A stretch of DNA of 61,926 bases from Methanomicrobia archaeon JdFR-19 (GTDB taxonomy: Archaea > Halobacteriota > Methanosarcinia > DSM-18856 > Methermicoccaceae), in NCBI GenBank assembly GCA_002010075.1, contig MTMG01000019.1, forward strand, positions 1-61,926, in the 5' to 3' direction. The translations under genes were made by a program, and so were the position numbers. Within the stretch, counting starts at the first letter, position 1; each line of letters opens with the position of its first letter. Positions 17,300-25,321 of the stretch are shown piece after piece. The notes beneath the pieces are model-generated. The model searched no databases. It had not been told where the DNA came from and saw nothing but the letters and a program-made list of their open reading frames with translations.

Positions 17300-18004
17300 G
17301 TGGGCAATATGAGGGAGTTATATAAATTTGCACTGGAGAGAGACGAACTCGAGAAAAAGCTTGGAGGAGGTATTCCACCAGGCTCACTCATACTCGTGGA
17401 GGGCGAAAGTGGAAGTGGCAAGAGTACAATATGCCAGAGACTGGCCTATGGGCTTCTCGAGGCAGGACATACTGTCACCTACATCTCAACCCAGCTCACA
17501 ACCAAAGGCTTCATAAACCAGATGTACTCGCTGAACTATCCGATTGCATCCCACCTCCTCCGAGGTAATCTTATCTACATACCAGTTCTACCCCTCATAA
17601 ATGCCCCGAAATCCAGAGAAGACTTCATAGAGAGACTCATGAGTGCAAAAAAGCTTTTTGAAAGCGATGTTATCATAATAGATACCCTTTCGGCGTTGAT
17701 AAAAGCAAGTATAGATTCAAAAAAGGAGCTTGAACTTATATCGTTCTTCAAAAAGATAAACGGGCTTGGGAAAGTAATAATCGTAACGGTGGACCCTGCC
17801 CAGCTTGAAGAAGAAAGTCTCCTAGTTCTCCGTTCTTCTTGCGATATCTACCTCCAACTCAAGATAAAAACCTTTGGAACTGAAATAAAAAGATCGATTT
17901 TTGTAAATAAGTTCACTGGGGCACGTAAAAGAGTGGCCCCACTGATAGGTTTCAGAATAGAGCCGAACGTTGGTTTCGTGGTCGAGATCTCTGCTGTCTC
18001 GTGA
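17300..18004 (+). CDS. flaH: Archaellum ATP-binding protein FlaH (ArlH)
   Basis: A 234-residue RecA/KaiC-like protein that binds ATP and docks on FlaI in the archaellum motor. Walker A is VEGESGSGKST (33-43) and the Walker B-like strand is DVIIIDTLSAL (about 123-133). As in other FlaH proteins it probably binds ATP without strong hydrolysis and switches the motor assembly. The start is GTG 17300, matching the upstream TATA; ATG 17309 would shorten it by three residues. It ends TGA and is closely followed by flaI. Confidence 0.95.
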   Translation: MGNMRELYKFALERDELEKKLGGGIPPGSLILVEGESGSGKSTICQRLAYGLLEAGHTVTYISTQLTTKGFINQMYSLNYPIASHLLRGNLIYIPVLPLINAPKSREDFIERLMSAKKLFESDVIIIDTLSALIKASIDSKKELELISFFKKINGLGKVIIVTVDPAQLEEESLLVLRSSCDIYLQLKIKTFGTEIKRSIFVNKFTGARKRVAPLIGFRIEPNVGFVVEISAVS

Positions 18005-18014
18005 GGTGAGGACG

Positions 18015-19646
18015 GTGGAGACCGAACTGAAGAGGGCAATGGCAAGGAATCCCCATCTTAAAACATATCTAAACGAGTTCGGAAAGAAAAACGGGTCTTT
18101 CCCAAGATTCCTTCCACAATTAAGTGGAGATTTGAAAAACGAGGATTACATAAATATTCTGATTCCCGTAGGTGATCCAATTTTTATCCATCTATATGGG
18201 AGTAACCAACTTAAAACTGTAAAATATTATGCAATAGAGCCAAAACTGAATGGAAAGGAGAAAAAGAAGTATCAGGATGTCCTTGATGCAATTCTTGAGA
18301 GGTCTGCAGAAGAGGAGATACCAGACACTGAGGCAAAGCTTAGAGTCATGATATTCAAGCTTCTGAGAGAGGTGTGTGAGGTTAGCAATGAGGAGAGTAA
18401 GAGTTCAGGACCATTACAAAAGGGTCTTGATAAGATACCTGTAACACCTCTTGAATACGATAAAATTCAGTACTATCTTGAGAGAAACATTCTCGGTGCA
18501 GGGCCAATAGAACCTCTCATAAGAGACCCCTACATTGAAGATGTGCATTGTATAGGATATCAGAACATCTACATTGTGCATAAGATCTTCGACATGCTTG
18601 AGACAAATATCAGATTCGAGAGCGAGGGGGAGCTGGACAACTGGATGCGAAGTATGAGTGAGAGAATAGGAAGGCCCGTGAGTGAGTCAAGACCCATAGC
18701 AGACGGTGCACTTCCAGATGGTTCCCGTATAAACATCATATACAGCACAGATGTCTCAAGAAAAGGACCGAGCTTTACAATGCGAAAATTCTCGGCAACA
18801 CCAATCAGCATAACACAGCTGATAAAATGGGGCTCGATAAACGAAGAGATTGCAGCGTATCTCTGGCTCTGTCTTGAAAATAATATGAGCATATTCTTTA
18901 GTGGTGAGACAGCGAGTGGAAAAACAACAATGCTCAACGCCTGTCTTCCATTCATCAACCCAAAAGCGAAGATTTACTCTGCAGAGGACACTGCTGAGGT
19001 ACAACCACCCCACCCAGTATGGCAACAACTCATAACAAGGGAAGAGGGTCCACCCGAGTCAAGAGTGGACTTGTTCACACTCCTTAAAGCAGCTCTCAGA
19101 TCAAGACCCAACTACATCATAGTCGGTGAGATCAGAGGTGTAGAGGGTGCAGTTGCATTCCAAGCAATGCAAACTGGACACCCCGTTATAGCGACGTTCC
19201 ACGCCTCGACTGTAAAGAAAATGATTCAAAGACTTACAGGTGAGCCAATAAAGGTTCCTGTAACGTTTATAGATAACCTGAACGTTGCCATGATACTGCA
19301 GGCAGTATACCGAAACGGGAAGTTCCTGAGGAGATGCGTTGCAGTTGAAGAGATTGAAGGATACTATGAAGACATTGGAGGAGTTGTCACACGTGCAGTA
19401 TTTCAGTGGGACCCTGCAAACGACAAACACGAGTTCAGGGGCTACAACAACTCCTACATACTGGAAGAAAAGATTGCAAAAATACAGGGATACTCAGACC
19501 CGAGAGAGATATACAACGACCTATTCCTCAGAGCAAAGATACTGAGAACCATGGTTGAAAACGACATCATAGAGTATCATCGAGTTAACAAAATCATATT
19601 CGATTTTGCAGTCGGTGGTGTAGATTCGCTTCCATTCTTGGTATAA
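18015..19646 (+). CDS. flaI: Archaellum motor ATPase FlaI (ArlI)
   Basis: A 543-residue secretion-type ATPase of the archaellum, powering both filament assembly and rotation. The N-terminal domain (1-~220) leads to the RecA-like C-terminal domain, with Walker A FSGETASGKTT (about 295-305), the Asp-box region AEDTAEVQPP, Walker B IIVGEIRG and the His-box TGHPVIATFHA. GTG 18015 follows GAGGTGAGGA by a few bases; GTG 18006 and ATG 18039 are alternatives. It starts just after flaH and ends TAA 25 bases before flaJ. Confidence 0.95.
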   Translation: METELKRAMARNPHLKTYLNEFGKKNGSFPRFLPQLSGDLKNEDYINILIPVGDPIFIHLYGSNQLKTVKYYAIEPKLNGKEKKKYQDVLDAILERSAEEEIPDTEAKLRVMIFKLLREVCEVSNEESKSSGPLQKGLDKIPVTPLEYDKIQYYLERNILGAGPIEPLIRDPYIEDVHCIGYQNIYIVHKIFDMLETNIRFESEGELDNWMRSMSERIGRPVSESRPIADGALPDGSRINIIYSTDVSRKGPSFTMRKFSATPISITQLIKWGSINEEIAAYLWLCLENNMSIFFSGETASGKTTMLNACLPFINPKAKIYSAEDTAEVQPPHPVWQQLITREEGPPESRVDLFTLLKAALRSRPNYIIVGEIRGVEGAVAFQAMQTGHPVIATFHASTVKKMIQRLTGEPIKVPVTFIDNLNVAMILQAVYRNGKFLRRCVAVEEIEGYYEDIGGVVTRAVFQWDPANDKHEFRGYNNSYILEEKIAKIQGYSDPREIYNDLFLRAKILRTMVENDIIEYHRVNKIIFDFAVGGVDSLPFLV

Positions 19647-19671
19647 CGACGGGTAATGACGGGTGTGAGCA

Positions 19672-21321
19672 ATGAAGCTGAAAAAAGCATTTCTCAGCAT
19701 GGGAAAAACACCAAAGGAGTATGCCATCAAGGTAGTTGTCCCAACGATGGTGATTGGGGTACTGATTGGTATCGCTGTTAGGATGGTATTGCCACCATCT
19801 ACCCTCGTCAACGTTGCAAGCTTTTTGATACCTCTCATGAGTGTGGTGCTCATAATCTTTTATCCCCTGATGAGTTTTGGAAAGAGGGCGCATGAGATAG
19901 ATATCAACATGCATTATTTCATCACAGAGATGGGTGCGCTTGCCACATCTGACATCTCCAGAATGAAATTGTTCGAAATCCTTGCAAAGAACGATAGATA
20001 CGGTGCATTAGCAGATGAGGCAAAAATGATATACCATTTGATGGCAACATGGCATCTTTCTCTCGTCGATGCTTGTAGATTCGTTGCAAAGCGAACACCT
20101 TCAGAGTTGCTTGCAGACTTCCTCGATAGATTTGCTCATGCTGTTCAGTCCGGTGAAGACCTTGAGAAGTTTCTGAGAGCTGAGCAGAGCGTTGTAATGA
20201 ACGATTATGAGGCAATGTACACCGCCTCTCTGAGGGTTTTGGAGGTTCTGAAGGAGACATTCATTTCCCTTATAATGTCCATGATATTTCTTGCATCGTT
20301 TGCACTCATCATGCCAATAATCATGGGAGGTGACCCTCTCTCACTCATGATAACTGTAATGATGCTCTTCATGATGGTAGATATAATCGTGATTTTTGCT
20401 GTGAGGAGGAGAATGGGAAGCGACCCAATATGGCATCAGCTGGACATAGAAACTGAAGCAGAAAAGAAACTCAAGAAAACATTTCCCATTACTGTTGTTG
20501 GATGTGCTGTGATTGGTTCTGTTCTTTTTTTGAAGACAGATTTGCCTCCTGCAATCATATTAGCACTGTCTCTCACACCCCTCGCATACACAGGTAATGT
20601 TGCAAAGAAGATAGAGCATGAGATAAAAAGAAGAGATGATAGTTATCCCGCATTCATACGCTCGCTTGGTAGCTCTGCTGGAGCCATGGGTGGTCTCATC
20701 ATTGAGGCATTGAGAAGCTTGAGGACCCATGACTTCGGTCCCCTGACAACTGACATTAACCGACTTTACAAACGATTGTTAACAAGAATAAACAAACATC
20801 TTGCATGGGACTATTTCTCTGCTGGCACCGGTAGCAACCTCATTCAGAGATTCTCGACGATGTTTGTTGAGGCTACAGACCTCGGAGGCAAGCCTGAGGT
20901 GATAGGCGATATAATCAGCGAGAACTTCCATAGAGTCGTGAATCTCAGAAAGCACAGATACCAAAGTGCTTCTGCGTTTGTTGGTGTCCTATATGGACTC
21001 ACTGGGGGGATAGCGTTCACACTCTTCATATCCATTTCAATCGTTGATGTGATGAAATCCCTCTACGAAGAAATTGAGATTCCATCGGGTCTGGAAGCAG
21101 GCATGATGCTAAACGTAAGTGGGATAGACATTCACTTGATGAGTCTTCTGATATTGTTCATCCTCGTTGTACATTCACTTCTCTCTTCAATACTTCTCAA
21201 GATAATAGATGGTGGACATATTTTCTGTTCGTATTCACATTTCGTTGGCATGGTATGGGTCTCTGTGATATGTGCTGAGATCACAAGAATCGGTGTCGGT
21301 TCCCTACTTGGACTATCATGA
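19672..21321 (+). CDS. flaJ: Archaellum membrane platform protein FlaJ (ArlJ)
   Basis: A 549-residue polytopic protein, the platform through which FlaI drives filament assembly. Membrane segments are visible at about 20-40 and 45-65, a cluster near 195-245, one at about 265-300, and at the C-terminus (445-465, 490-515, 525-545). Between them are the basic cytoplasmic T2SF-type domains that contact FlaI (FITEMGALATSDISRMKLFE; SYPAFIRSLGSSAGAMGG). It ends TGA, overlapping the convergent small gene by 6 bases. No archaellin, FlaF or FlaG gene follows. Confidence 0.95.
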   Translation: MKLKKAFLSMGKTPKEYAIKVVVPTMVIGVLIGIAVRMVLPPSTLVNVASFLIPLMSVVLIIFYPLMSFGKRAHEIDINMHYFITEMGALATSDISRMKLFEILAKNDRYGALADEAKMIYHLMATWHLSLVDACRFVAKRTPSELLADFLDRFAHAVQSGEDLEKFLRAEQSVVMNDYEAMYTASLRVLEVLKETFISLIMSMIFLASFALIMPIIMGGDPLSLMITVMMLFMMVDIIVIFAVRRRMGSDPIWHQLDIETEAEKKLKKTFPITVVGCAVIGSVLFLKTDLPPAIILALSLTPLAYTGNVAKKIEHEIKRRDDSYPAFIRSLGSSAGAMGGLIIEALRSLRTHDFGPLTTDINRLYKRLLTRINKHLAWDYFSAGTGSNLIQRFSTMFVEATDLGGKPEVIGDIISENFHRVVNLRKHRYQSASAFVGVLYGLTGGIAFTLFISISIVDVMKSLYEEIEIPSGLEAGMMLNVSGIDIHLMSLLILFILVVHSLLSSILLKIIDGGHIFCSYSHFVGMVWVSVICAEITRIGVGSLLGLS

Positions 21322-21513
21322 CTCCAACTTGGCAAGTCTTATACCGAGGAAACCCATCAGAATGCAGAATGCCATGATTACAAGTTCTGAGAAAATTCCG
21401 TTGATTCCATACATGCCAAGAAATGCAAGGATAACTATCATGCCAACAACAGCACACAGAGTCCCTACTGTCTCCATAACACGGACATCCATGAACAATC
21501 CTTTATATTCCAT
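21316..21513 (-). CDS. Small predicted membrane protein
   Basis: A 65-residue protein I do not recognise. It has two hydrophobic segments, about 12-33 (VGTLCAVVGMIVILAFLGMYG) and 40-58 (SELVIMAFCILMGFLGIRL, given in part), joined by a short loop, so it may be a hairpin membrane protein. It lies convergent to flaJ with a 6-base overlap and is divergent from mtrA only 18 bases away. ATG 21513 or ATG 21492 could be the start. The hydrophobic pattern and its fit into the gap support it, but it could be spurious. Confidence 0.5.
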   Translation of the reverse strand: MEYKGLFMDVRVMETVGTLCAVVGMIVILAFLGMYGINGIFSELVIMAFCILMGFLGIRLAKLES

Positions 21514-21531
21514 GTATTAAAAGGTTTGAGT

Positions 21532-22122
21532 ATGGTATCTTCCGATGTCAAGCAATGGCCAGTTGTAAAGGGAGACTATGTGGTGGGAGATGAGGCATCG
21601 AATGTTGCGGTTGTTACACTTGCAAGCAGTCTTGAGTCTTCTCCGAGGGCTGCAATCTGGGGAACATGCATGACCGAAAACTTGGGTGTGGAAAAGGTCA
21701 TAATCAACGTTGTTTCCAATCCTCATATAAGATACGTGGTTGTATGTGGGATGGAATCAAAAGGACATCTCCCGGGTGATGCAATAGTTTCGATTCACAA
21801 AAATGGTGTTGATGAAAGAAGGAGAATCGTCGACTCTAAAGGTGCTATACCCTACATAGAAAATGTCCCCTTGGAAGCGATTGAAAGATTCAGAAAACAA
21901 GTTGAGATTATCAATATGATAGGTGAAATTGACACTGATAAAATCCACCACACAGTTGACAAGTTATCGAGGTGTGCAGAGCAATACCCTGAGGAGCCCA
22001 TATTCTGTGTTGCACCATCTACTTCTGATGTCAAAATCGAATACAGAGAGGGAGATGTTTTCGTGTGTGATGATGTGTATATAGACTCAACCGTCGGGGT
22101 GGTTATAGATGTTCAGGTTTAA
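21532..22122 (+). CDS. mtrA: MtrA-like corrinoid protein, soluble form (methyl-H4MPT:CoM methyltransferase subunit A)
   Basis: A 196-residue homologue of the corrinoid-binding subunit of the Na+-translocating methyltransferase Mtr. It begins with the family segment KQWPVVKGDYVVGDEASNVAVVTL. The cobamide region NPHIRYVVVCGMESKGHLPGDA holds the expected axial-ligand histidine. The C-terminal membrane anchor of the standard MtrA is missing: the chain ends after a hydrophilic ~30-residue tail. With MtrH next door and no mtrBCDEFG, this looks like the soluble MtxA/MtxH-type pair. ATG 21532 is chosen; TTG 21526 is possible. It ends TAA and overlaps mtrH by 14 bases. Confidence 0.85.
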   Translation: MVSSDVKQWPVVKGDYVVGDEASNVAVVTLASSLESSPRAAIWGTCMTENLGVEKVIINVVSNPHIRYVVVCGMESKGHLPGDAIVSIHKNGVDERRRIVDSKGAIPYIENVPLEAIERFRKQVEIINMIGEIDTDKIHHTVDKLSRCAEQYPEEPIFCVAPSTSDVKIEYREGDVFVCDDVYIDSTVGVVIDVQV

Positions 22123-23038
22123 CCATGAACAGACCATTCATAACATAAGGGGAGTCAGGATAGGCGGACAGCCCGGGGAGTTGCCAACTGTTTTGTGTGG
22201 TAGCATATTCTATGAAGGACATAGTATAGTAGAGGATGCTGTAAAAGGTAAGTTCGACAAAGAGAGAGCTGAAAATCTCATAAATAACCAAGCAAGTTTC
22301 TCAGATGAGACTGGAAACCCACATATCATCCAGATTTATGGAAGAAGTCTGGATGCACTCGTAAAGTACATGGAGTTCGTACATGAAGTGAGCGATGCTC
22401 CCATGATGATTGATTCGACAGAAGGGAGTGTGAGGAGTGGGGGTGCACTTTACTCAACCGAGGTTGGGCTGTCTGATTCTGTTATATACAATTCAATGAA
22501 TGTCGGGATGACCGAGAGTGAAATATCTGCGTTGAAAAGCTCTGATATAGACACTGCAATCGTACTCGCTTTCAACCCGATAGACTCATCCCTCAAAGGC
22601 AGAATTGAACTGCTTGAAAATGGAAGTGGGATTTTGAACAGAGGCTTACTTGAACTCGCTGAGGAGTGTGGCATAAAGAAGGTGCTTGTTGATACTGGTG
22701 CAACGCCAATTGGCTCAAATTCAGGAGTTGTTCTGAGGTTGACGCTTGCTGTTAAAGGAAAATACGGACTTCCTACCGGTTCAGGTATCCACAACATACC
22801 CCTCTCATGGCAGTGGTTAAGGGAGAGAAAGAAAGATGACCCAGTTATATATAGGGTGTGCGATATATCAACAGTTGCACTTCAACAAATCGTTGGGGGG
22901 GACTTCGTGTTGTACGGACCGATTGAAAATGCAAAATATGCATTTGCGTGTGCTGCCATGACCGACATACTGATTGCAGAAGGAGCAATAGAGTTCATAA
23001 AGCCAAGTTCCTCACATCCTATAAACAAATTAAAATGA
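22109..23038 (+). CDS. mtrH: MtrH-like methyltransferase (methyl-H4MPT-dependent)
   Basis: A 309-residue TIM-barrel methyltransferase that moves a methyl group between tetrahydromethanopterin and the cobamide of MtrA. Its start (FNHEQTIHNIRGVRIGGQPG) and the segments PMMIDSTEGSVRSGG, VLAFNPIDSSLKGR and LPTGSGIHN are typical of MtrH. Overlap with mtrA and the lack of the membrane subunits indicate a cytoplasmic methyl-transfer pair, not coupled to sodium export. The methyl donor or acceptor on the other side is unknown. It ends TGA 9 bases before the next gene. Confidence 0.9.
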   Translation: MFRFNHEQTIHNIRGVRIGGQPGELPTVLCGSIFYEGHSIVEDAVKGKFDKERAENLINNQASFSDETGNPHIIQIYGRSLDALVKYMEFVHEVSDAPMMIDSTEGSVRSGGALYSTEVGLSDSVIYNSMNVGMTESEISALKSSDIDTAIVLAFNPIDSSLKGRIELLENGSGILNRGLLELAEECGIKKVLVDTGATPIGSNSGVVLRLTLAVKGKYGLPTGSGIHNIPLSWQWLRERKKDDPVIYRVCDISTVALQQIVGGDFVLYGPIENAKYAFACAAMTDILIAEGAIEFIKPSSSHPINKLK

Positions 23039-23047
23039 GGAGATAGG

Positions 23048-23545
23048 ATGAAGAAAATAAGTGTAAATTTACCTGATGAACTGTATAAGAAATTAGAAGG
23101 GATACCAAACAAAAGTGAATATATCAGAAATATTCTCATGAAAGAGCTTGAAAAAACAGAAGACAGAACAGGAGATAGTCCAGAAGAGGAAAAACATCAC
23201 GAAATTGAGCATATTTTAAAGGAGATTTGTGAGAGAAATAAATATCTCGAGGCAGAGCTAATAAGAATTGCAAAGATTGTAAATGCGGTTTATGAGAAAC
23301 TAAAAAGAAAAATCGACGAACTTGAAAAAGTGAAGAAGCAAAAAGAAGAAGCTGAGGATAAAGAAACAGAAAGGATGAAAAAGATTATCGCCTGCATACC
23401 AAAAGGAAAGGCTGTCAAAAGAGGTGCCGTAGAGAGACTGCTCGTAAAAAGATATGAAGATGTCACTGCGGTGATCTCAAAGCTCATTAAAGATGGCATT
23501 GTAAAGAGTGAAGTCCGTAACGGTGAAGAGTATATCTGGAGATGA
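23048..23545 (+). CDS. Ribbon-helix-helix protein with coiled coil and C-terminal winged-helix-like domain
   Basis: A 165-residue protein. The N-terminus (MKKISVNLPDELYKKLEGI, 1-19, then NKSEYIRNIL) is a CopG/MetJ-like ribbon-helix-helix DNA-binding domain. Residues ~60-120 are a charged coiled coil, and ~120-165 (GKAVKRGAVERLLVKRYED ... VISKLIKDGIVKSEVRNGEEY) look like a winged helix. It is 9 bases from mtrH with ribosome site GGAGATAGG, so it is co-transcribed with the methyltransferase pair. It also lies just before the trp promoter. It probably regulates one or both, but the target is not known. Confidence 0.75.
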   Translation: MKKISVNLPDELYKKLEGIPNKSEYIRNILMKELEKTEDRTGDSPEEEKHHEIEHILKEICERNKYLEAELIRIAKIVNAVYEKLKRKIDELEKVKKQKEEAEDKETERMKKIIACIPKGKAVKRGAVERLLVKRYEDVTAVISKLIKDGIVKSEVRNGEEYIWR

Positions 23546-23589
23546 TTCTCAAGAGTTCTAAAAAAATTTATATATGAGCTAGTTTTATT

Positions 23590-23635
23590 AGTGCTTCAAT
23601 GTATAAATTAGTGTATTATTGTATAAATATATACA
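23590..23635 (+). promoter_or_regulatory. trp operon promoter with direct repeats
   Basis: The very A/T-rich gap (23546-23635) has two copies of GTATAAAT, at 23601-23608 and 23621-23628, spaced 20 bases apart. The first is a good TATA for a start near 23627; the second for a start near 23648. The repeats could be alternative TATA boxes or operator sites. No leader peptide or attenuator is visible. Confidence 0.5.
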
Positions 23636-24667
23636 ATGGTGTTGGGTATGACTTCCGAAATGTTGAGAGAATTCACCCAAAAGATAATTGAGGATGGGAG
23701 GCTCTCAGAAAAAGAAGCTGAAGAAGCTCTGGTTGAGATCATGATAAGGGGGAGTGATGCACAGATAGCATCATTTTTGACGGCTATCTATCTAAAAGGC
23801 ATCACACCAGAAGAGATTGCAGGATTTGCACATGGAATGAAAAAATTGTGTGTGAAAATCCGACCAAAGGTAAGGAAGCTTGTAGATACGTGTGGCACTG
23901 GAGGGGATGGACTATCCACGATAAATATCAGCACCGCATCAGCCATACTTGTCTCTGCGTGTGGTGTTCCCGTGGCGAAACATGGCAACTACTCATTCAC
24001 ATCAAAATGCGGTAGTGCAGATGTTCTGAAGGCACTTGGTGTCAAAATAGACCTCGAACCAGAAACTGTCGAGAAATCAATAGAGCAAATTGGAATCGGC
24101 TTCATGCTTGCACCACAATTCCATAAATCGATGAAAAGGGTTGCCCATATAAGAAAGGAATTGGGATTTAGAACAATATTCAACATTCTCGGACCTCTTA
24201 CCAACCCAGCAAATGCAAACATACACCTCATGGGAGTATACTCTGAAGGATATGTATGTCTGCTTGCGTAGGCTATGAAAAAGATGGGCATAAAGAGGGG
24301 GATGGTCGTACACGGTGGTGGAATGGACGAGATTTCAAACTTTTCAGAGACCAGCGTATGTGAGGTCAGAAATGGTAGAATCGAAAAATACACACTGAGT
24401 CCCGAGGACTTCGGTCTGAAAAGAAGTTCTCTTTCAGAGATTGTTGGCGGAGAGGTCGAGAGGAATGCGAACTCCATTCTGAGCGTGTTTTCTGGAGACG
24501 GCGGTGCCAAAAGAGATGTCATACTGATGAACGCATCTGCAACCCTCTATCTCTCCTCCGAAGTATCTGATTTCTGTGAAGGGGTTGAAGTTGCTTCTAA
24601 CATCATCTCTGATGGTCTTGCACTTCAAAAACTCAACGAGATGAGAGAATTTAGCAGGGAGATGTGA
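23636..24667 (+). CDS. trpD: Anthranilate phosphoribosyltransferase (TrpD), with in-frame TAG codon
   Basis: A 343-residue enzyme that adds phosphoribosyl to anthranilate, the second step of tryptophan synthesis. Motifs are DTCGTGGDGLSTINIST (PRPP site, about 84-100), AKHGNYSFTSKCGSAD and FNILGPLTNPA. TAG is codon 212 (24269-24271), immediately after GYVCLLA. The same frame continues with AMKKMGIKRGMVVHGGGMDE and the rest of the C-terminal domain to TGA at 24665-24667, which abuts trpF. TrpD cannot fold without this half. Start ATG 23636, or ATG 23648 if leaderless from the second TATA. It is first in trpDFEGCBA. Confidence 0.95.
24269..24271 (+). other. In-frame TAG codon (codon 212 of trpD)
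   Basis: The context is GCG-TAG-GCT. It falls in a helix between conserved blocks, where from memory most TrpD proteins have a glutamate or lysine. It is inferred to be translated. Confidence 0.85.
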
Positions 24668-25321
24668 ATGAGAGTGAAGGTGTGTGGCATCACAACGAAA
24701 AAGGATGTGAAGATGGTGGCAGAAGCGGGTGTGGATGCTCTTGGATTTGTTGTAGAGTCAGAGAGCGAGAGATCAATAACCAAAAAAAGATGTTCTCATC
24801 TCCTCAAATCTGTCCCCCCATTTGTCAGTTCTGTTGTTGTGAGTACAACAACCGACATTGATGAGATAGTTGAATTGTCAACACTCGGAACAAATGCAAT
24901 TCAGATACACTCCAACCTCCCTCTCGAGGATGTCAGGAAGGTGAAGGATATCGTGAAGTGTAAAATCCTCAAAGCGGTTTCGGTAGAAGGGGGGGCAGAT
25001 TCTCTTGTAAAGGAGGTTGAGGAAGTATCGCAAGTATGTGATGGCATCGTTATTGACACTGGAAAAGGTGGAACTGGGAGGACACATGACTGGACGATTA
25101 GCAGAATGCTGAGGCAAGTCTCCTTCTCGCCAGTTATCCTCGCAGGAGGACTTAATCCTGAGAATGTTGCAACTGCCATACGCATTGTCAGACCATATGG
25201 AGTGGATGTATCGAGTGGCGTTGAGATAAGAAAAGGAATAAAAGACCCGAAACTCGTAAAAAAATTCGTTTCGGAGGTGAGAAAGATTGAATATTATGCC
25301 AACAAAGGGAGAACTTCATGA
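24668..25321 (+). CDS. trpF: Phosphoribosylanthranilate isomerase (TrpF)
   Basis: A 217-residue TIM-barrel isomerase for the third tryptophan step. It shows VKVCGITTKKDVKMV (catalytic Cys in the CGI motif), GVDALGFVVESESERSI, TNAIQIHS, GIVIDTGKGGTGRTHDW (catalytic Asp) and ILAGGLNPENV, with VDVSSGVE closing the phosphate site. ATG 24668 directly follows the trpD TGA. It overlaps trpE by 26 bases. Confidence 0.96.
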   Translation: MRVKVCGITTKKDVKMVAEAGVDALGFVVESESERSITKKRCSHLLKSVPPFVSSVVVSTTTDIDEIVELSTLGTNAIQIHSNLPLEDVRKVKDIVKCKILKAVSVEGGADSLVKEVEEVSQVCDGIVIDTGKGGTGRTHDWTISRMLRQVSFSPVILAGGLNPENVATAIRIVRPYGVDVSSGVEIRKGIKDPKLVKKFVSEVRKIEYYANKGRTS

